DNA of 37,860 bases from Granulosicoccus sp. (lineage in GTDB: Bacteria; Pseudomonadota; Gammaproteobacteria; Granulosicoccales; Granulosicoccaceae). This document shows, piece by piece, positions 1-7,703 of this stretch. Made by a program: the position numbers and the translations under genes. The notes below the pieces were generated by a model. It was not told the DNA's origin and did no database searches. It was given only the letters and a program-made list of their open reading frames with translations. Within the stretch, counting starts at the first letter, position 1. Each line of letters begins with the position of its first letter. The stretch spans positions 1 to 37,860 of the forward strand of contig JALZVU010000219.1 in assembly GCA_023301795.1 (NCBI GenBank), read 5' to 3'.

Positions 1-144
1 GCTTAGGCGGTTTACTCTCTGCTGCACTTTCCGTAGGCTCACGCCCCCCAGGTATTACCTGGCGCCTTGTCCTATGGAGCCCGGACTTTCCTCCCCTGAT
101 AAACCGCTTGCGCGCAAATCAGCAGCGATAGCCTGGCCAACTCC
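1..144 (-). ncRNA. rnpB: RNase P RNA, 5' part (cut by window edge)
   Basis: Catalytic RNA subunit of RNase P, which matures the 5' ends of tRNAs. Read on the minus strand, the segment carries the bacterial type A landmarks: the GAGGAAAGTCCGGGCTCC block near position 93-75, then the CCAGGTAA..CCTGGGGGG hairpin, then CAGAGAGTAAACCGCC close to the left edge. The 5' end is placed near 144 by comparison with the remembered E. coli RNA. The 3' part lies outside the window. A possible -10 (GATACT on the minus strand, 154-159) sits just upstream, but no good -35 is visible. Its position behind rsmI matches Pseudomonas. Confidence 0.93.
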
Positions 145-276
145 GAGGCGGATAGTATCACTTGTAGCGTATGCACCCGCGCATCTGACATAACTATCTT
201 GGGCAGTCAGTTGAATTCGACAAGGCGTGAATCTCGTGCTTGCAACGGGTTTAAACACAAACCGCTTAAACCTGAC

Positions 277-1128
277 CTACTTGCCCTGAAGCAACAACGC
301 CCTGTCGTAGGCTGTGCGCTTATTAATAGAAAATAAATCGGCAGCCGCTTTGGCCGCACTTTTCACCGGCAAATGCTCCAGCAACACCCGCAAAGTACGA
401 TCGAGCTCGACGACCGATTCACCGTCAGCTTTATCACTCGCCGGTCTACCAGCGATAACAATGACAAATTCGCCCCGCTGCTGATTGGCATCAGCGACCA
501 CAATAGACAGAATCTGGGCCGCAGATCCATATAAGAGCGTTTCAAACTTCTTGGTCAGCTCGCGGCCAACGCTCAGCTCACGCTCAGGGCCATAAACCTC
601 GACAATATCGTGTAGACAATCAACAATCCGGTGCGGCGACTCGTACAGCACCTGCGTATGCTCCAACATTTCCAGAGGTTGCAGCCAGGCGATGCGCGCA
701 GAACGCTTGTGTGGGGCAAAACCCACAAATTGGAACCGGTCAGTAGGCAAACCGCTCACACTCAGTGCTGCTGTCAATGCGCAGGCCCCGGGCACGGGAG
801 ACACTTTGATTCCAGCCTGTTGACACGCCCGTACCAATCTATACCCCGGATCACTTATGAGCGGCGTGCCTGCGTCACTGATCAGAGCGGCACTATGCCC
901 GTCGCGCAAATGCTCGAGAACCACATCAATCTGCGACTCCTCATTATGCTCGTGCAACGCCCAAATACGCGTTTCAATGCCCTGATGCCTGAGTAAGGTT
1001 AAGCTATGGCGTGTATCCTCTGCATATATCCGATCCACGTTGCGCAACACATCCACGGCGCGAGCTGATATGTCGTCTCGATGACCAATGGGCGTTGCCA
1101 CAATGTATAAAACTTGCTCAGACAACAT
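277..1128 (-). CDS. rsmI: 16S rRNA (cytidine(1402)-2'-O)-methyltransferase RsmI
   Basis: SAM-dependent enzyme that 2'-O-methylates C1402 of 16S rRNA. The 283-residue product matches the usual family length of about 286. It has the tetrapyrrole-methylase-type N-terminus (LYIVATPIG), the EDTRHS motif and the loop SDAGTPLISDPGYRLV. The reading frame is open further upstream to 1302, but that stretch has no family similarity. The start MLSEQVLYIVATPIG at 1128 is preferred, with a modest AAGG about 11 nt upstream. This start codon overlaps the divergent lpoA start. Downstream, a weak stem (248-254 with 266-272) separates the gene from rnpB and has no T-run. Confidence 0.95.
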   Translation of the reverse strand: MLSEQVLYIVATPIGHRDDISARAVDVLRNVDRIYAEDTRHSLTLLRHQGIETRIWALHEHNEESQIDVVLEHLRDGHSAALISDAGTPLISDPGYRLVRACQQAGIKVSPVPGACALTAALSVSGLPTDRFQFVGFAPHKRSARIAWLQPLEMLEHTQVLYESPHRIVDCLHDIVEVYGPERELSVGRELTKKFETLLYGSAAQILSIVVADANQQRGEFVIVIAGRPASDKADGESVVELDRTLRVLLEHLPVKSAAKAAADLFSINKRTAYDRALLLQGK

Positions 1129-3064
1129 GATGAATTTGACCTTTTTGCGATGGATTCTGCTGCTTTTGCTAACCAGCGCGTTATCAGCCTGCGGCACCAC
1201 ATCGATACCGCCGCTACCTGACAGCCCAATGAACGTCAGAATAGCAGACCAAGATGCACGCAGGCAGCTGCAACTTGGCAACCCTCTCGCTGCTGCCGAC
1301 ATCTACAGCCGTCGAGCCACCCGCGCAAATGACCCTGCAGAGCAACAAGACTTCCTGCTCATTGCCTCAGAAATACTGTTCGACCGAGACCTGATAGAAC
1401 AGGCGCAGGTGAAACTGGCTGCTGTCCCGACTCAGACAGCATCGATTGATCTTGCACATCGCCGCGATATTCTGGTGGCCAAAAGCTTTATTTACGAAAG
1501 CGATCCGGACGCCGCTCTGGCCGCCTTACCCGATCCCATTACCGTCGACACAGCGCTTAATCGGGGCCGTGTTTTCGAAACGCGCGCACAAGCGTTCGAA
1601 ATGCTACAAGATCCGGACAATGAGCTGATCGCCAGAATCAATCTGGAAGGGCAACTGAGCAACCCTGTCGTCATTGAGCGTGGCCATCAACAAATCTGGC
1701 AGCTTCTCACTACAGAACCCTTGTCCACACTGCGCAAGATGACTACCAATGTACGCGGCGATACCTATCAAGGCTGGATTGAGCTGGCGCTTGCGTACAC
1801 AGGTGCAGGCACCGATGCGCAAACACGACAAAACTCAATGAGCAATTGGCAGAATCGATTTCCAGCCCATCCAGCCAACCCGCAATTTGCCACCTCCCTG
1901 TACGCGCCAAGCGATTTCGATAGTTTTGACAACAACGGAGCCATTGATCAGATCGCTGTTCTACTGCCATTCTCAGGTGCCAACACGCAAGCGGTGGCAG
2001 CCGCTATTCGAGATGGACTGATAACGGCTCACCAAAGGGCGAGTACACAACAAAAGGCGCCGGTACTGCGCTTTTATGATGTGGGCGACAACGCTGGCTA
2101 CGTCAGAACCGCTTACAGCAACGCACTAGCTGACGGCGCTGATGCGGTCATTGGACCATTAACGAAGGAAGCCGTTGCAGCAGTGGTCTCGCAGCGCGAA
2201 ATACCAGTTCCTACCATCACGCTGAACACCATCGAATCTGCAAACCTTGGCGGTAATATGTCAAATGTCATTCAATTTGGCCTCGCCCCGGAAGATGAAG
2301 CGGTGGCCGCTGCCTCACGTGCTGCGGGTTTAGGTTATAAAAATGCCATCGTATTTCAAACCGATGATTCTCGAGGAGATCGTGAGGCGCGTGCGTTTCG
2401 CGATGCAATGTATCTTTACGGCGGTGATGTCGTGCACGTGGCTGTCTTGCCAGCGGACACCTACGATTATTCCAGTGAGATAAAAGAAGCGCTATCGATT
2501 GACCAAAGCGATGGACGTTTCCGAGGCTTGAGCCGTGCCATTGGCGAGAAACTTTTTTTCGAGCCGTCAATCCGTACTGACGCCGATCTGGTCTTTCTAG
2601 CCGTAAGTAACGAGCAGGCCAGATCAGTCAGAACACAGTTGGATTTCTTCTTCGCTCGCAACCTGCCCAGATTGGGCACAACACGCATTGCAGGCTCAGA
2701 CGACGATCAGAAGAAAAATGCAGATCTGAACACCATCTACTATCCGGAAGCACCGTGGGTGCTGCGCAAGTCTTTGGACAATGACCCACTCAAGCAACAG
2801 ATACTGGAAAATTTTGAGAATGCAGACGGTGTGTATGGAAAACTCTATGCGCTGGGCGCGGATGCCTATCAGATTGTTACCAGTCTGGATAAACTCGGTG
2901 CAGGAGAGCGTCTCAGCGGATTCACCGGCGATCTTGAGCTGCGATCCGATGGCCGGATTCAACGTTATCTGGATTGGGCGCAATACGTTGAAGGGGTTAG
3001 TCAGAATGTAGAAAGCGTGGATGCTCCATCGCTTCCATCGTTACGTTCAAGCGTTATAAATTAA
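1127..3064 (+). CDS. lpoA: Penicillin-binding protein activator LpoA (LppC family lipoprotein)
   Basis: Outer-membrane lipoprotein which in Enterobacteria stimulates the peptidoglycan synthase PBP1A. The start chosen is the tandem ATG at 1127/1130. It gives a classical lipoprotein signal: a short N-terminus with Arg8, a leucine-rich core and the lipobox LSAC, with the lipidated Cys at residue 22. The N-terminal third is helical and TPR-like. The rest, from about residue 270 (IDQIAVLLPFSG), has the periplasmic-binding-protein fold seen in LppC proteins. Length of about 645 residues fits the family. A longer start at 1088 is open but would put extra residues before the signal peptide. Activation of PBP1A is inferred by homology; no PBP gene is in the window. 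Confidence 0.92.
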   Translation: MMNLTFLRWILLLLLTSALSACGTTSIPPLPDSPMNVRIADQDARRQLQLGNPLAAADIYSRRATRANDPAEQQDFLLIASEILFDRDLIEQAQVKLAAVPTQTASIDLAHRRDILVAKSFIYESDPDAALAALPDPITVDTALNRGRVFETRAQAFEMLQDPDNELIARINLEGQLSNPVVIERGHQQIWQLLTTEPLSTLRKMTTNVRGDTYQGWIELALAYTGAGTDAQTRQNSMSNWQNRFPAHPANPQFATSLYAPSDFDSFDNNGAIDQIAVLLPFSGANTQAVAAAIRDGLITAHQRASTQQKAPVLRFYDVGDNAGYVRTAYSNALADGADAVIGPLTKEAVAAVVSQREIPVPTITLNTIESANLGGNMSNVIQFGLAPEDEAVAAASRAAGLGYKNAIVFQTDDSRGDREARAFRDAMYLYGGDVVHVAVLPADTYDYSSEIKEALSIDQSDGRFRGLSRAIGEKLFFEPSIRTDADLVFLAVSNEQARSVRTQLDFFFARNLPRLGTTRIAGSDDDQKKNADLNTIYYPEAPWVLRKSLDNDPLKQQILENFENADGVYGKLYALGADAYQIVTSLDKLGAGERLSGFTGDLELRSDGRIQRYLDWAQYVEGVSQNVESVDAPSLPSLRSSVIN

Positions 3065-3076
3065 TGCATTGAGTTC

Positions 3077-3102
3077 GCGCAGCAGGAGCCAACCGGCTGC
3101 GC
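3077..3102. other. Hairpin between lpoA and yraN
   Basis: A 7-bp inverted repeat, GCGCAGC at 3077-3083 and GCTGCGC at 3096-3102, with a 12-nt loop. It lies in the 76-nt gap behind lpoA. No T-run follows, so it is more likely an mRNA-processing or attenuation hairpin than an intrinsic terminator. The role is not known. Confidence 0.4.
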
Positions 3103-3140
3103 AGGCTATCACGGTAAAACCAGATCAAGGATGATCAAAC

Positions 3141-3551
3141 ATGAAAAAGCAGGAACAGGGCGCACTGGGTGAGGCGCTTGCCAGAAGTTATCTGGAGTCT
3201 CTAGGCTACCGATTTATTGGCGCAAACTTCAGGCGTCGAGTCGGTGAAATCGATTTGATCATGCAGGAGCCACGCTCCCTTGATTTGCAACAACCCATCG
3301 TATTTGTAGAGGTTCGATACCGCGCCACCTCGAAATTCGGAGGCGCTATCGAGAGTATTGACTGGCGCAAGCAACGAAAAATGCTGCGTGTGGCTCTGGC
3401 CTGGCTTCAACAGAATGCACCGAGCACTCAAACCGCACGCATCGATGTTATTGCCATCAAACCACATCAAATGCTAGTGCCTGATGGCGAAATTTTGTGG
3501 AAACACCATCAGCTCACGTGGCTGCAAAACGCGGTAGAGACGATTACTTGA
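3141..3551 (+). CDS. yraN: YraN family protein (UPF0102, endonuclease-like fold)
   Basis: Small conserved protein of 136 residues with no established reaction. It has the nuclease-like core of the UPF0102 family: the N-terminal QGALGEALARSYLESLGY helix, GEIDLI near residue 36 and VFVEVR near residue 55. These resemble the D...ExK motif of restriction-type nucleases, with Arg in place of the usual Lys. The start is supported by AAGGA nine bases upstream. It follows lpoA as in E. coli and Pseudomonas, but diaA and dolP, which often come next, are absent. Its last 8 nt overlap the convergent end of sspB. Confidence 0.93.
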   Translation: MKKQEQGALGEALARSYLESLGYRFIGANFRRRVGEIDLIMQEPRSLDLQQPIVFVEVRYRATSKFGGAIESIDWRKQRKMLRVALAWLQQNAPSTQTARIDVIAIKPHQMLVPDGEILWKHHQLTWLQNAVETIT

Positions 3552-3954
3552 CGATTTTCAAGCTGGGTCGTTTCACCTCAGGTGGAGCGCTTGGTCCCTT
3601 GTCCGCATCAGACTTTGTGCCATTACCCGGATCAGGCGGCGTATCGTCTTGATCCCCGAACATCATTCCCTGTCCGTTTTCACGCGCGTAGATAGCAAGC
3701 ACACTGACCACCGGGACGTGAACATCCATCGCAGTACCACTGAACCGCGCATTGAATGTCACAGCCTCATTACCCAGAACCAGGCTATGCGTGGCCTCGG
3801 GGCTGATGTTCAAGATAATTCTACCGTTTTCAACGAATGCACGAGGCACTTCAACAACGTCAAGCGCTGTGTCCACAAGCATATAGGGCGTAAAGCCATT
3901 ATCAACGATCCACTCGTACAGAGCGCGGATCAGATACGGTCTACTCGATGTCAT
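3544..3954 (-). CDS. sspB: ClpXP protease specificity-enhancing factor SspB
   Basis: Adaptor that delivers ssrA-tagged proteins, and in E. coli RseA fragments, to ClpXP. The 136-residue product has the SspB core (MTSSRPYLIRALYEWIVDNG at the start, then a beta-rich domain to about residue 95), a flexible Pro/Asp/Gly-rich linker, and the C-terminal ClpX-docking tail RPSLKIVK, which closely resembles the E. coli RPALRVVK tail. It overlaps the end of sspA by 4 nt (ATGA), indicating translational coupling. Delivery of RseA-like fragments could link it to the AlgW/DegS protease encoded 4 kb away, but no anti-sigma factor is in the window. Confidence 0.96.
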   Translation of the reverse strand: MTSSRPYLIRALYEWIVDNGFTPYMLVDTALDVVEVPRAFVENGRIILNISPEATHSLVLGNEAVTFNARFSGTAMDVHVPVVSVLAIYARENGQGMMFGDQDDTPPDPGNGTKSDADKGPSAPPEVKRPSLKIVK

Positions 3955-4589
3955 CGATTCAAGTCTCTTTCAACGTCGGTCAAGCTAGCAATAAAACCTT
4001 CCCTAGCAAACATTCGTTTTCCATAATCAGTTAAAGCTGAGGCTGATTTTGGCAACACGATGCCATAGGCTGCCAGTCGCCACAACAGAGGTGCAAGCGT
4101 CGCATCAAGAATGGAATACTCCTCGGCGAAGAAAAAAGGCAATGCCTCAAAAACCTCATTAGCCTCTACGAGCGAATCAACCAATGCAGCTTTGGCCTCC
4201 TCATCAGACAATGCCTGATGTGGAGCGCTTGGTAGCAGTGAGTACCAGTCAGCTTCAATTCGGTACAGCGCCAGGCGAGTACGAGCTCGGGATACAGGAT
4301 CGATAGGCATAAACGGTGGATGTGGGTACCGCTCATCGAGATAGTCAATGATAACCCGAGTGTCATACAGGGCAAGATCCCTGTCTACCAAAGTAGGACA
4401 ACTCCCACTTGGATTGACTTGCAAAAGTTCGGCGTTGTGTACGCCATCCTCAACGGCAACCGATTCAAAAGCGATGTCTTTCTCGCTGAGCACCAGACGC
4501 ACACGGTGACTGGACAAGCCTGCCCAGGAGAGCGGGTCTGCTCCCGAATACATCAATACTGTAGATCGTCTGTTGCCGAGAACGGTCAA
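3951..4589 (-). CDS. sspA: Stringent starvation protein A
   Basis: RNA-polymerase-associated regulator with a glutathione-S-transferase fold but no known transferase activity. The 212 residues contain the family landmarks: the N-terminal thioredoxin-like domain, SCPTLVDRDLALYDTRVIIDY near residues 65-85, and the PHPPF segment with R..LYRIEADW. The start is TTG at 4587-4589. GGGAG lies six bases upstream, and the resulting N-terminus (MTVLGNRRSTVLMYSG) lines up residue for residue with E. coli SspA. The gene is first in sspA-sspB and is separated from petC by a terminator, so it probably has its own promoter in the short gap. Confidence 0.95.
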   Translation of the reverse strand: MTVLGNRRSTVLMYSGADPLSWAGLSSHRVRLVLSEKDIAFESVAVEDGVHNAELLQVNPSGSCPTLVDRDLALYDTRVIIDYLDERYPHPPFMPIDPVSRARTRLALYRIEADWYSLLPSAPHQALSDEEAKAALVDSLVEANEVFEALPFFFAEEYSILDATLAPLLWRLAAYGIVLPKSASALTDYGKRMFAREGFIASLTDVERDLNR

Positions 4590-4609
4590 GGATGGCTCCC
4601 TATTATGTT

Positions 4610-4642
4610 AAAAAAGCTCGCATTGAGCCAATGCGAGCTTTC
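4610..4642 (-). terminator. Intrinsic terminator of the pet operon
   Basis: A perfect 12-bp stem (4613-4624 with 4630-4641) closes a 5-nt loop. On the minus strand it is followed by six Ts (4615-4610). It lies between the stop of petC at 4677 and the start of sspA at 4589. The stem ends in A/T pairs, so it may act on both strands. Confidence 0.88.
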
Positions 4643-4676
4643 AGGTTAGGACCAAATTGTACCGATAACGCCGTGC

Positions 4677-5537
4677 TTAGGTGACGTCTTTCCAGTACTC
4701 TTTCTTAAGCAAATAGGCAATGGCTAAAAGTCCAAACAAAAACAGCATCACGATAATGCCGACTCGATGCCGGGTTTGCTTTATAGGATCGGCCATGTAC
4801 GCCATAAAATTGGTGATATCAGCGATTAGATCATCATACTCTTCCGCACTCAAACTCCCTGGATCAGATAACTCCAGAGCGGTAATTGGCCGCGCTCCAT
4901 GAGCCTCTTCACCGTATACCGGTGTTTGCCAGCCTTGCTTTTGCCACAAAACATGTGGCATTGCGGTGCCGGGGTACACAAGGTTGTTGACGCCTGTGGT
5001 TCCAATGCTCGGATCCACGTAGAACGACTTCAAAAATGTGTAAATCCAGTCAGTGCCGCGAGAACGCGCCGTTAGTGACAAATTGGGAGGCACAACGCCA
5101 AAGGATTGCCGGCCATAGTCTTTCGTCATGTTGTTGGATACCAAAGAACCCACTTTTGTTGGCTCACCCGCATCATCTGTTGTGAAAATGAGGTTGTTTT
5201 CAACATCTTCCTCACTCAAACCCAGATCCTGAGCAATTCGACTGTAACGGTTGTAATCCGCACTGTGGCAGCCCAGGCAGTTGTTCACGAATGCCTGTGC
5301 GCCCCGTTGCAACGAGCGCTGATTACCCTGATCGATTAACGGCGTTTCAAGCTCTACCGCAGACCCTGCTGCCTTGGAGTTACTGGCATAGATTAACGCG
5401 CTAGCAGCTATAAGCAATGCTGAACCAAGGATCATGAACCGCGAGTTGTCTGTCTTACGCGCAGCTTTCACGCGTAAGGCAACCCGAGGGCGTTTGCTGT
5501 CGCCGTGATACCGACGATTGTGCCTGTAGTCGACCAT
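4677..5537 (-). CDS. petC: Cytochrome c1, ubiquinol-cytochrome c reductase
   Basis: Haem-c subunit of complex III, passing electrons from the Rieske centre to soluble cytochrome c. The 286 residues contain the haem-attachment motif CLGCH near residue 92, the axial-methionine region YPGTAMPHVLW, and a C-terminal anchor helix (about residues 261-279) ending in KKEYWKDV. The start ATG overlaps the petB stop by one base (TAATG), so translation is coupled. The N-terminus is odd: about 34 basic, Arg-rich residues precede the hydrophobic signal segment (ILGSALLIAASALIYA). A later ATG at codon 35 would give a signal lacking a basic n-region. Confidence 0.96.
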   Translation of the reverse strand: MVDYRHNRRYHGDSKRPRVALRVKAARKTDNSRFMILGSALLIAASALIYASNSKAAGSAVELETPLIDQGNQRSLQRGAQAFVNNCLGCHSADYNRYSRIAQDLGLSEEDVENNLIFTTDDAGEPTKVGSLVSNNMTKDYGRQSFGVVPPNLSLTARSRGTDWIYTFLKSFYVDPSIGTTGVNNLVYPGTAMPHVLWQKQGWQTPVYGEEAHGARPITALELSDPGSLSAEEYDDLIADITNFMAYMADPIKQTRHRVGIIVMLFLFGLLAIAYLLKKEYWKDVT

Positions 5538-6772
5538 TACGCGGTAACCCTCTGAGGCAGTGGCTTGGTCGTTTCGAATTTACTGACAAAGTAAAGACCG
5601 ACAAAAAAGCCAAAATAGATGAATGTTCCAATCTGAGACATCAATGTGTACAGCGGTGTAGCAGGCTTGATACCCAGATACCCAAGCATGATAAATGCCG
5701 CTACAAAAGTAAATAGCAATATCTTGTACCAGATGGAACGATACCGGATTGATCTGACCGGGCTGCGATCGATCCAGGGCAGTACAAACAACACAAGTAT
5801 CGCCGCACCCATGGCTATGACACCACCGAGCTTGTCAGGAATCGCACGCAGAATTGCGTAGAAAGGTGTGAAATACCAGACCGGCGCTATGTGCTCAGGG
5901 GTTTTCAAGGGGTCAGCCGGTATGAAGTTGGCGTGCTCGAGAAAATAGCCGCCCATTTCAGGCGCAAAAAAGACGATAGCGAAAAAGACAATGAGAAATA
6001 CGATAGCTCCCATGAAGTCCTTAACGGTGTAGTAAGGGTGAAACGGGATACCGTCTTTCGGTACACCAGCTTCATTCTTGTTAGCCTTTATATCGATACC
6101 ATCTGGATTGTTCGATCCCACTTCATGGAGCGCCATGATGTGCGCAACAACAAGAAATAGAAGAACTAGCGGCACCGCAATGACGTGCAGGGCGAAAAAT
6201 CGGTTGAGCGTGGCGTCTGACACGATGTAATCGCCTTTCAACCAGATTGTTACTGCGTCACCGATGCCGAAAGGTATGGCACCAAACAATGAAATGATGA
6301 CCTGAGCACCCCAGTAACTCATCTGTCCCCAAGGCAACAGATATCCCATAAACGCTTCTGCCATCAAAACGACGTAGATAAGACAACCGAATACCCACAG
6401 TAATTCGCGAGGCTTTTTATAAGAGCCATACATCAGCCCGCGAAACATGTGCAGGTATACGACCACGAAAAACATTGACGCACCCGTGGAGTGCATGTAG
6501 CGAATAAGCCATCCAAAGTTGACATCACGCATGATGTACTCGACCGATATAAACGCGTAGGCGCCATCGGGCTTGTAACTCATGGTGAGAAAAATACCGG
6601 TAACAATCTGTATGACCAGTACCAGCATTGACAGAGCGCCAAAGTAGTACCAGATGTTGAAATTCTTTGGTGCGTAATACTTGGTTATATGTTCTTCAAG
6701 CAGCTTCGTAAGCGGAAAGCGTTCGTCGATCCACGCCATCGCTCCGTTCTGCTTGTCTAGGTTTGCACTCAT
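5537..6772 (-). CDS. petB: Cytochrome b, ubiquinol-cytochrome c reductase
   Basis: Membrane core of complex III that oxidises ubiquinol and carries two b haems. The 411-residue product is a bacterial cytochrome b with about eight helices. Haem ligands are visible as H94 and H108 in the second helix and H196 and H211 in the fourth (ALHVIAVP...VVAH). The quinol-oxidation motif is PVWY (residues 302-305) in place of the commonest PEWY. The gene overlaps petA by 4 nt upstream and petC by 1 nt downstream, so the three are one transcription and translation unit. Confidence 0.97.
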   Translation of the reverse strand: MSANLDKQNGAMAWIDERFPLTKLLEEHITKYYAPKNFNIWYYFGALSMLVLVIQIVTGIFLTMSYKPDGAYAFISVEYIMRDVNFGWLIRYMHSTGASMFFVVVYLHMFRGLMYGSYKKPRELLWVFGCLIYVVLMAEAFMGYLLPWGQMSYWGAQVIISLFGAIPFGIGDAVTIWLKGDYIVSDATLNRFFALHVIAVPLVLLFLVVAHIMALHEVGSNNPDGIDIKANKNEAGVPKDGIPFHPYYTVKDFMGAIVFLIVFFAIVFFAPEMGGYFLEHANFIPADPLKTPEHIAPVWYFTPFYAILRAIPDKLGGVIAMGAAILVLFVLPWIDRSPVRSIRYRSIWYKILLFTFVAAFIMLGYLGIKPATPLYTLMSQIGTFIYFGFFVGLYFVSKFETTKPLPQRVTA

Positions 6773-7407
6773 GCAGCTACTCCGGAATCTTCGCCAACAA
6801 CGATCAGATCGTCAGTGGCATAACGGTAAGGAGGGATTTCCAGGTTATAAGGCGCTGGCACACCGGCAAAAACCCGCCCGGACATGTCAAATTTAGATCC
6901 ATGACAAGGGCAGAAAAAGCCGCCTCCCCAGTCTTCACCCAGATCTGCCGCAGCAAGTTCTGGCCGGTAACTTGGAGAACAGCCCAGATGTGTGCAAATA
7001 CCTATTACAACAAGAACTTCCGGTTTGATCGAACGTCCAGAGTTCTGAGCGTACTCAGGCTGCATTTCAACAGCAGAATCCGGATCCGACAACACACTAG
7101 TGTTTGCCTCTAAACGTCCCAATGTCTCTTCCGTACGTTTCACTACCCAGACTGGTTTGCCGCGCCACTCGACGGTGAGCAGCTGACCGGGGGTTAGCTT
7201 GCTGATGTCTGCCTCCACTGGTGCACCAGCGGCTTTGGCCCGTGCACTTGGCGACATGGAAAACACCATAGGTGCGGCCAGAGCGGCCGTCCCCAAGCCG
7301 CCAACACCGGCTGCGCTCAATACGAGCATACGACGTCGTTTTGGATCATCTACCTTCTCAACAAACGAGGAATCCCCCGATGCTGCTGAATTGCCTTCCG
7401 CACTCAT
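6769..7407 (-). CDS. petA: Rieske iron-sulfur subunit of the bc1 complex
   Basis: Carries the 2Fe-2S cluster that accepts the first electron from ubiquinol. Cluster ligands lie in CTHLGC and CPCHGS. The N-terminal DDPKRRRMLVLSAAG followed by a hydrophobic helix is a twin-arginine-type signal anchor, as usual for Rieske proteins. The frame is open to 7488, but the start at 7407 (MSAEGNS) has GGAGAG five bases upstream and gives 212 residues, close to family size. It is the first gene of petA-petB-petC. An inverted repeat lies about 60 bp upstream (7466-7486). Confidence 0.96.
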   Translation of the reverse strand: MSAEGNSAASGDSSFVEKVDDPKRRRMLVLSAAGVGGLGTAALAAPMVFSMSPSARAKAAGAPVEADISKLTPGQLLTVEWRGKPVWVVKRTEETLGRLEANTSVLSDPDSAVEMQPEYAQNSGRSIKPEVLVVIGICTHLGCSPSYRPELAAADLGEDWGGGFFCPCHGSKFDMSGRVFAGVPAPYNLEIPPYRYATDDLIVVGEDSGVAA

Positions 7408-7465
7408 GCGATCTCTCCAGAAAACACAAAAATCATTGTCGACCCTGCTCTGCCATGAGGTTATC

Positions 7466-7486
7466 GTACGTTTACAAATAACGTAC
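7466..7486. promoter_or_regulatory. Inverted repeat upstream of petA, possible operator
   Basis: Perfect 7-bp arms, GTACGTT (7466-7472) and AACGTAC (7480-7486), with a 7-nt centre. It lies in the 296-bp divergent region between petA and algW (7408-7703), 59 bp upstream of the petA start. Symmetry and location suit a dimeric regulator or a leader hairpin. No matching regulator family is recognised. Nothing else clear was found in this intergenic region. Confidence 0.35.
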
Positions 7487-7703
7487 AACGGCTAACGTGG
7501 ATAAGCCAGACGCTAATCCTCGAGCACTGCGATAACCTCACATTTTATCACAGGAAATTGAATCATCCCGCCTGTTAGCGGTCGTTTTAACGCGACATGA
7601 AAGGGCTGCATGTTCGTTAAAAACGATACCAGTGGTCCGAATTACCCAGCCATTCCATGTACCATTCACTTAATCTAATTAACATTAACTCTACAAATAC
7701 GCC

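Noticed and set aside
631-996. 121-codon plus-strand frame inside rsmI
   Set aside because: Antisense shadow of rsmI; no recognisable motif.
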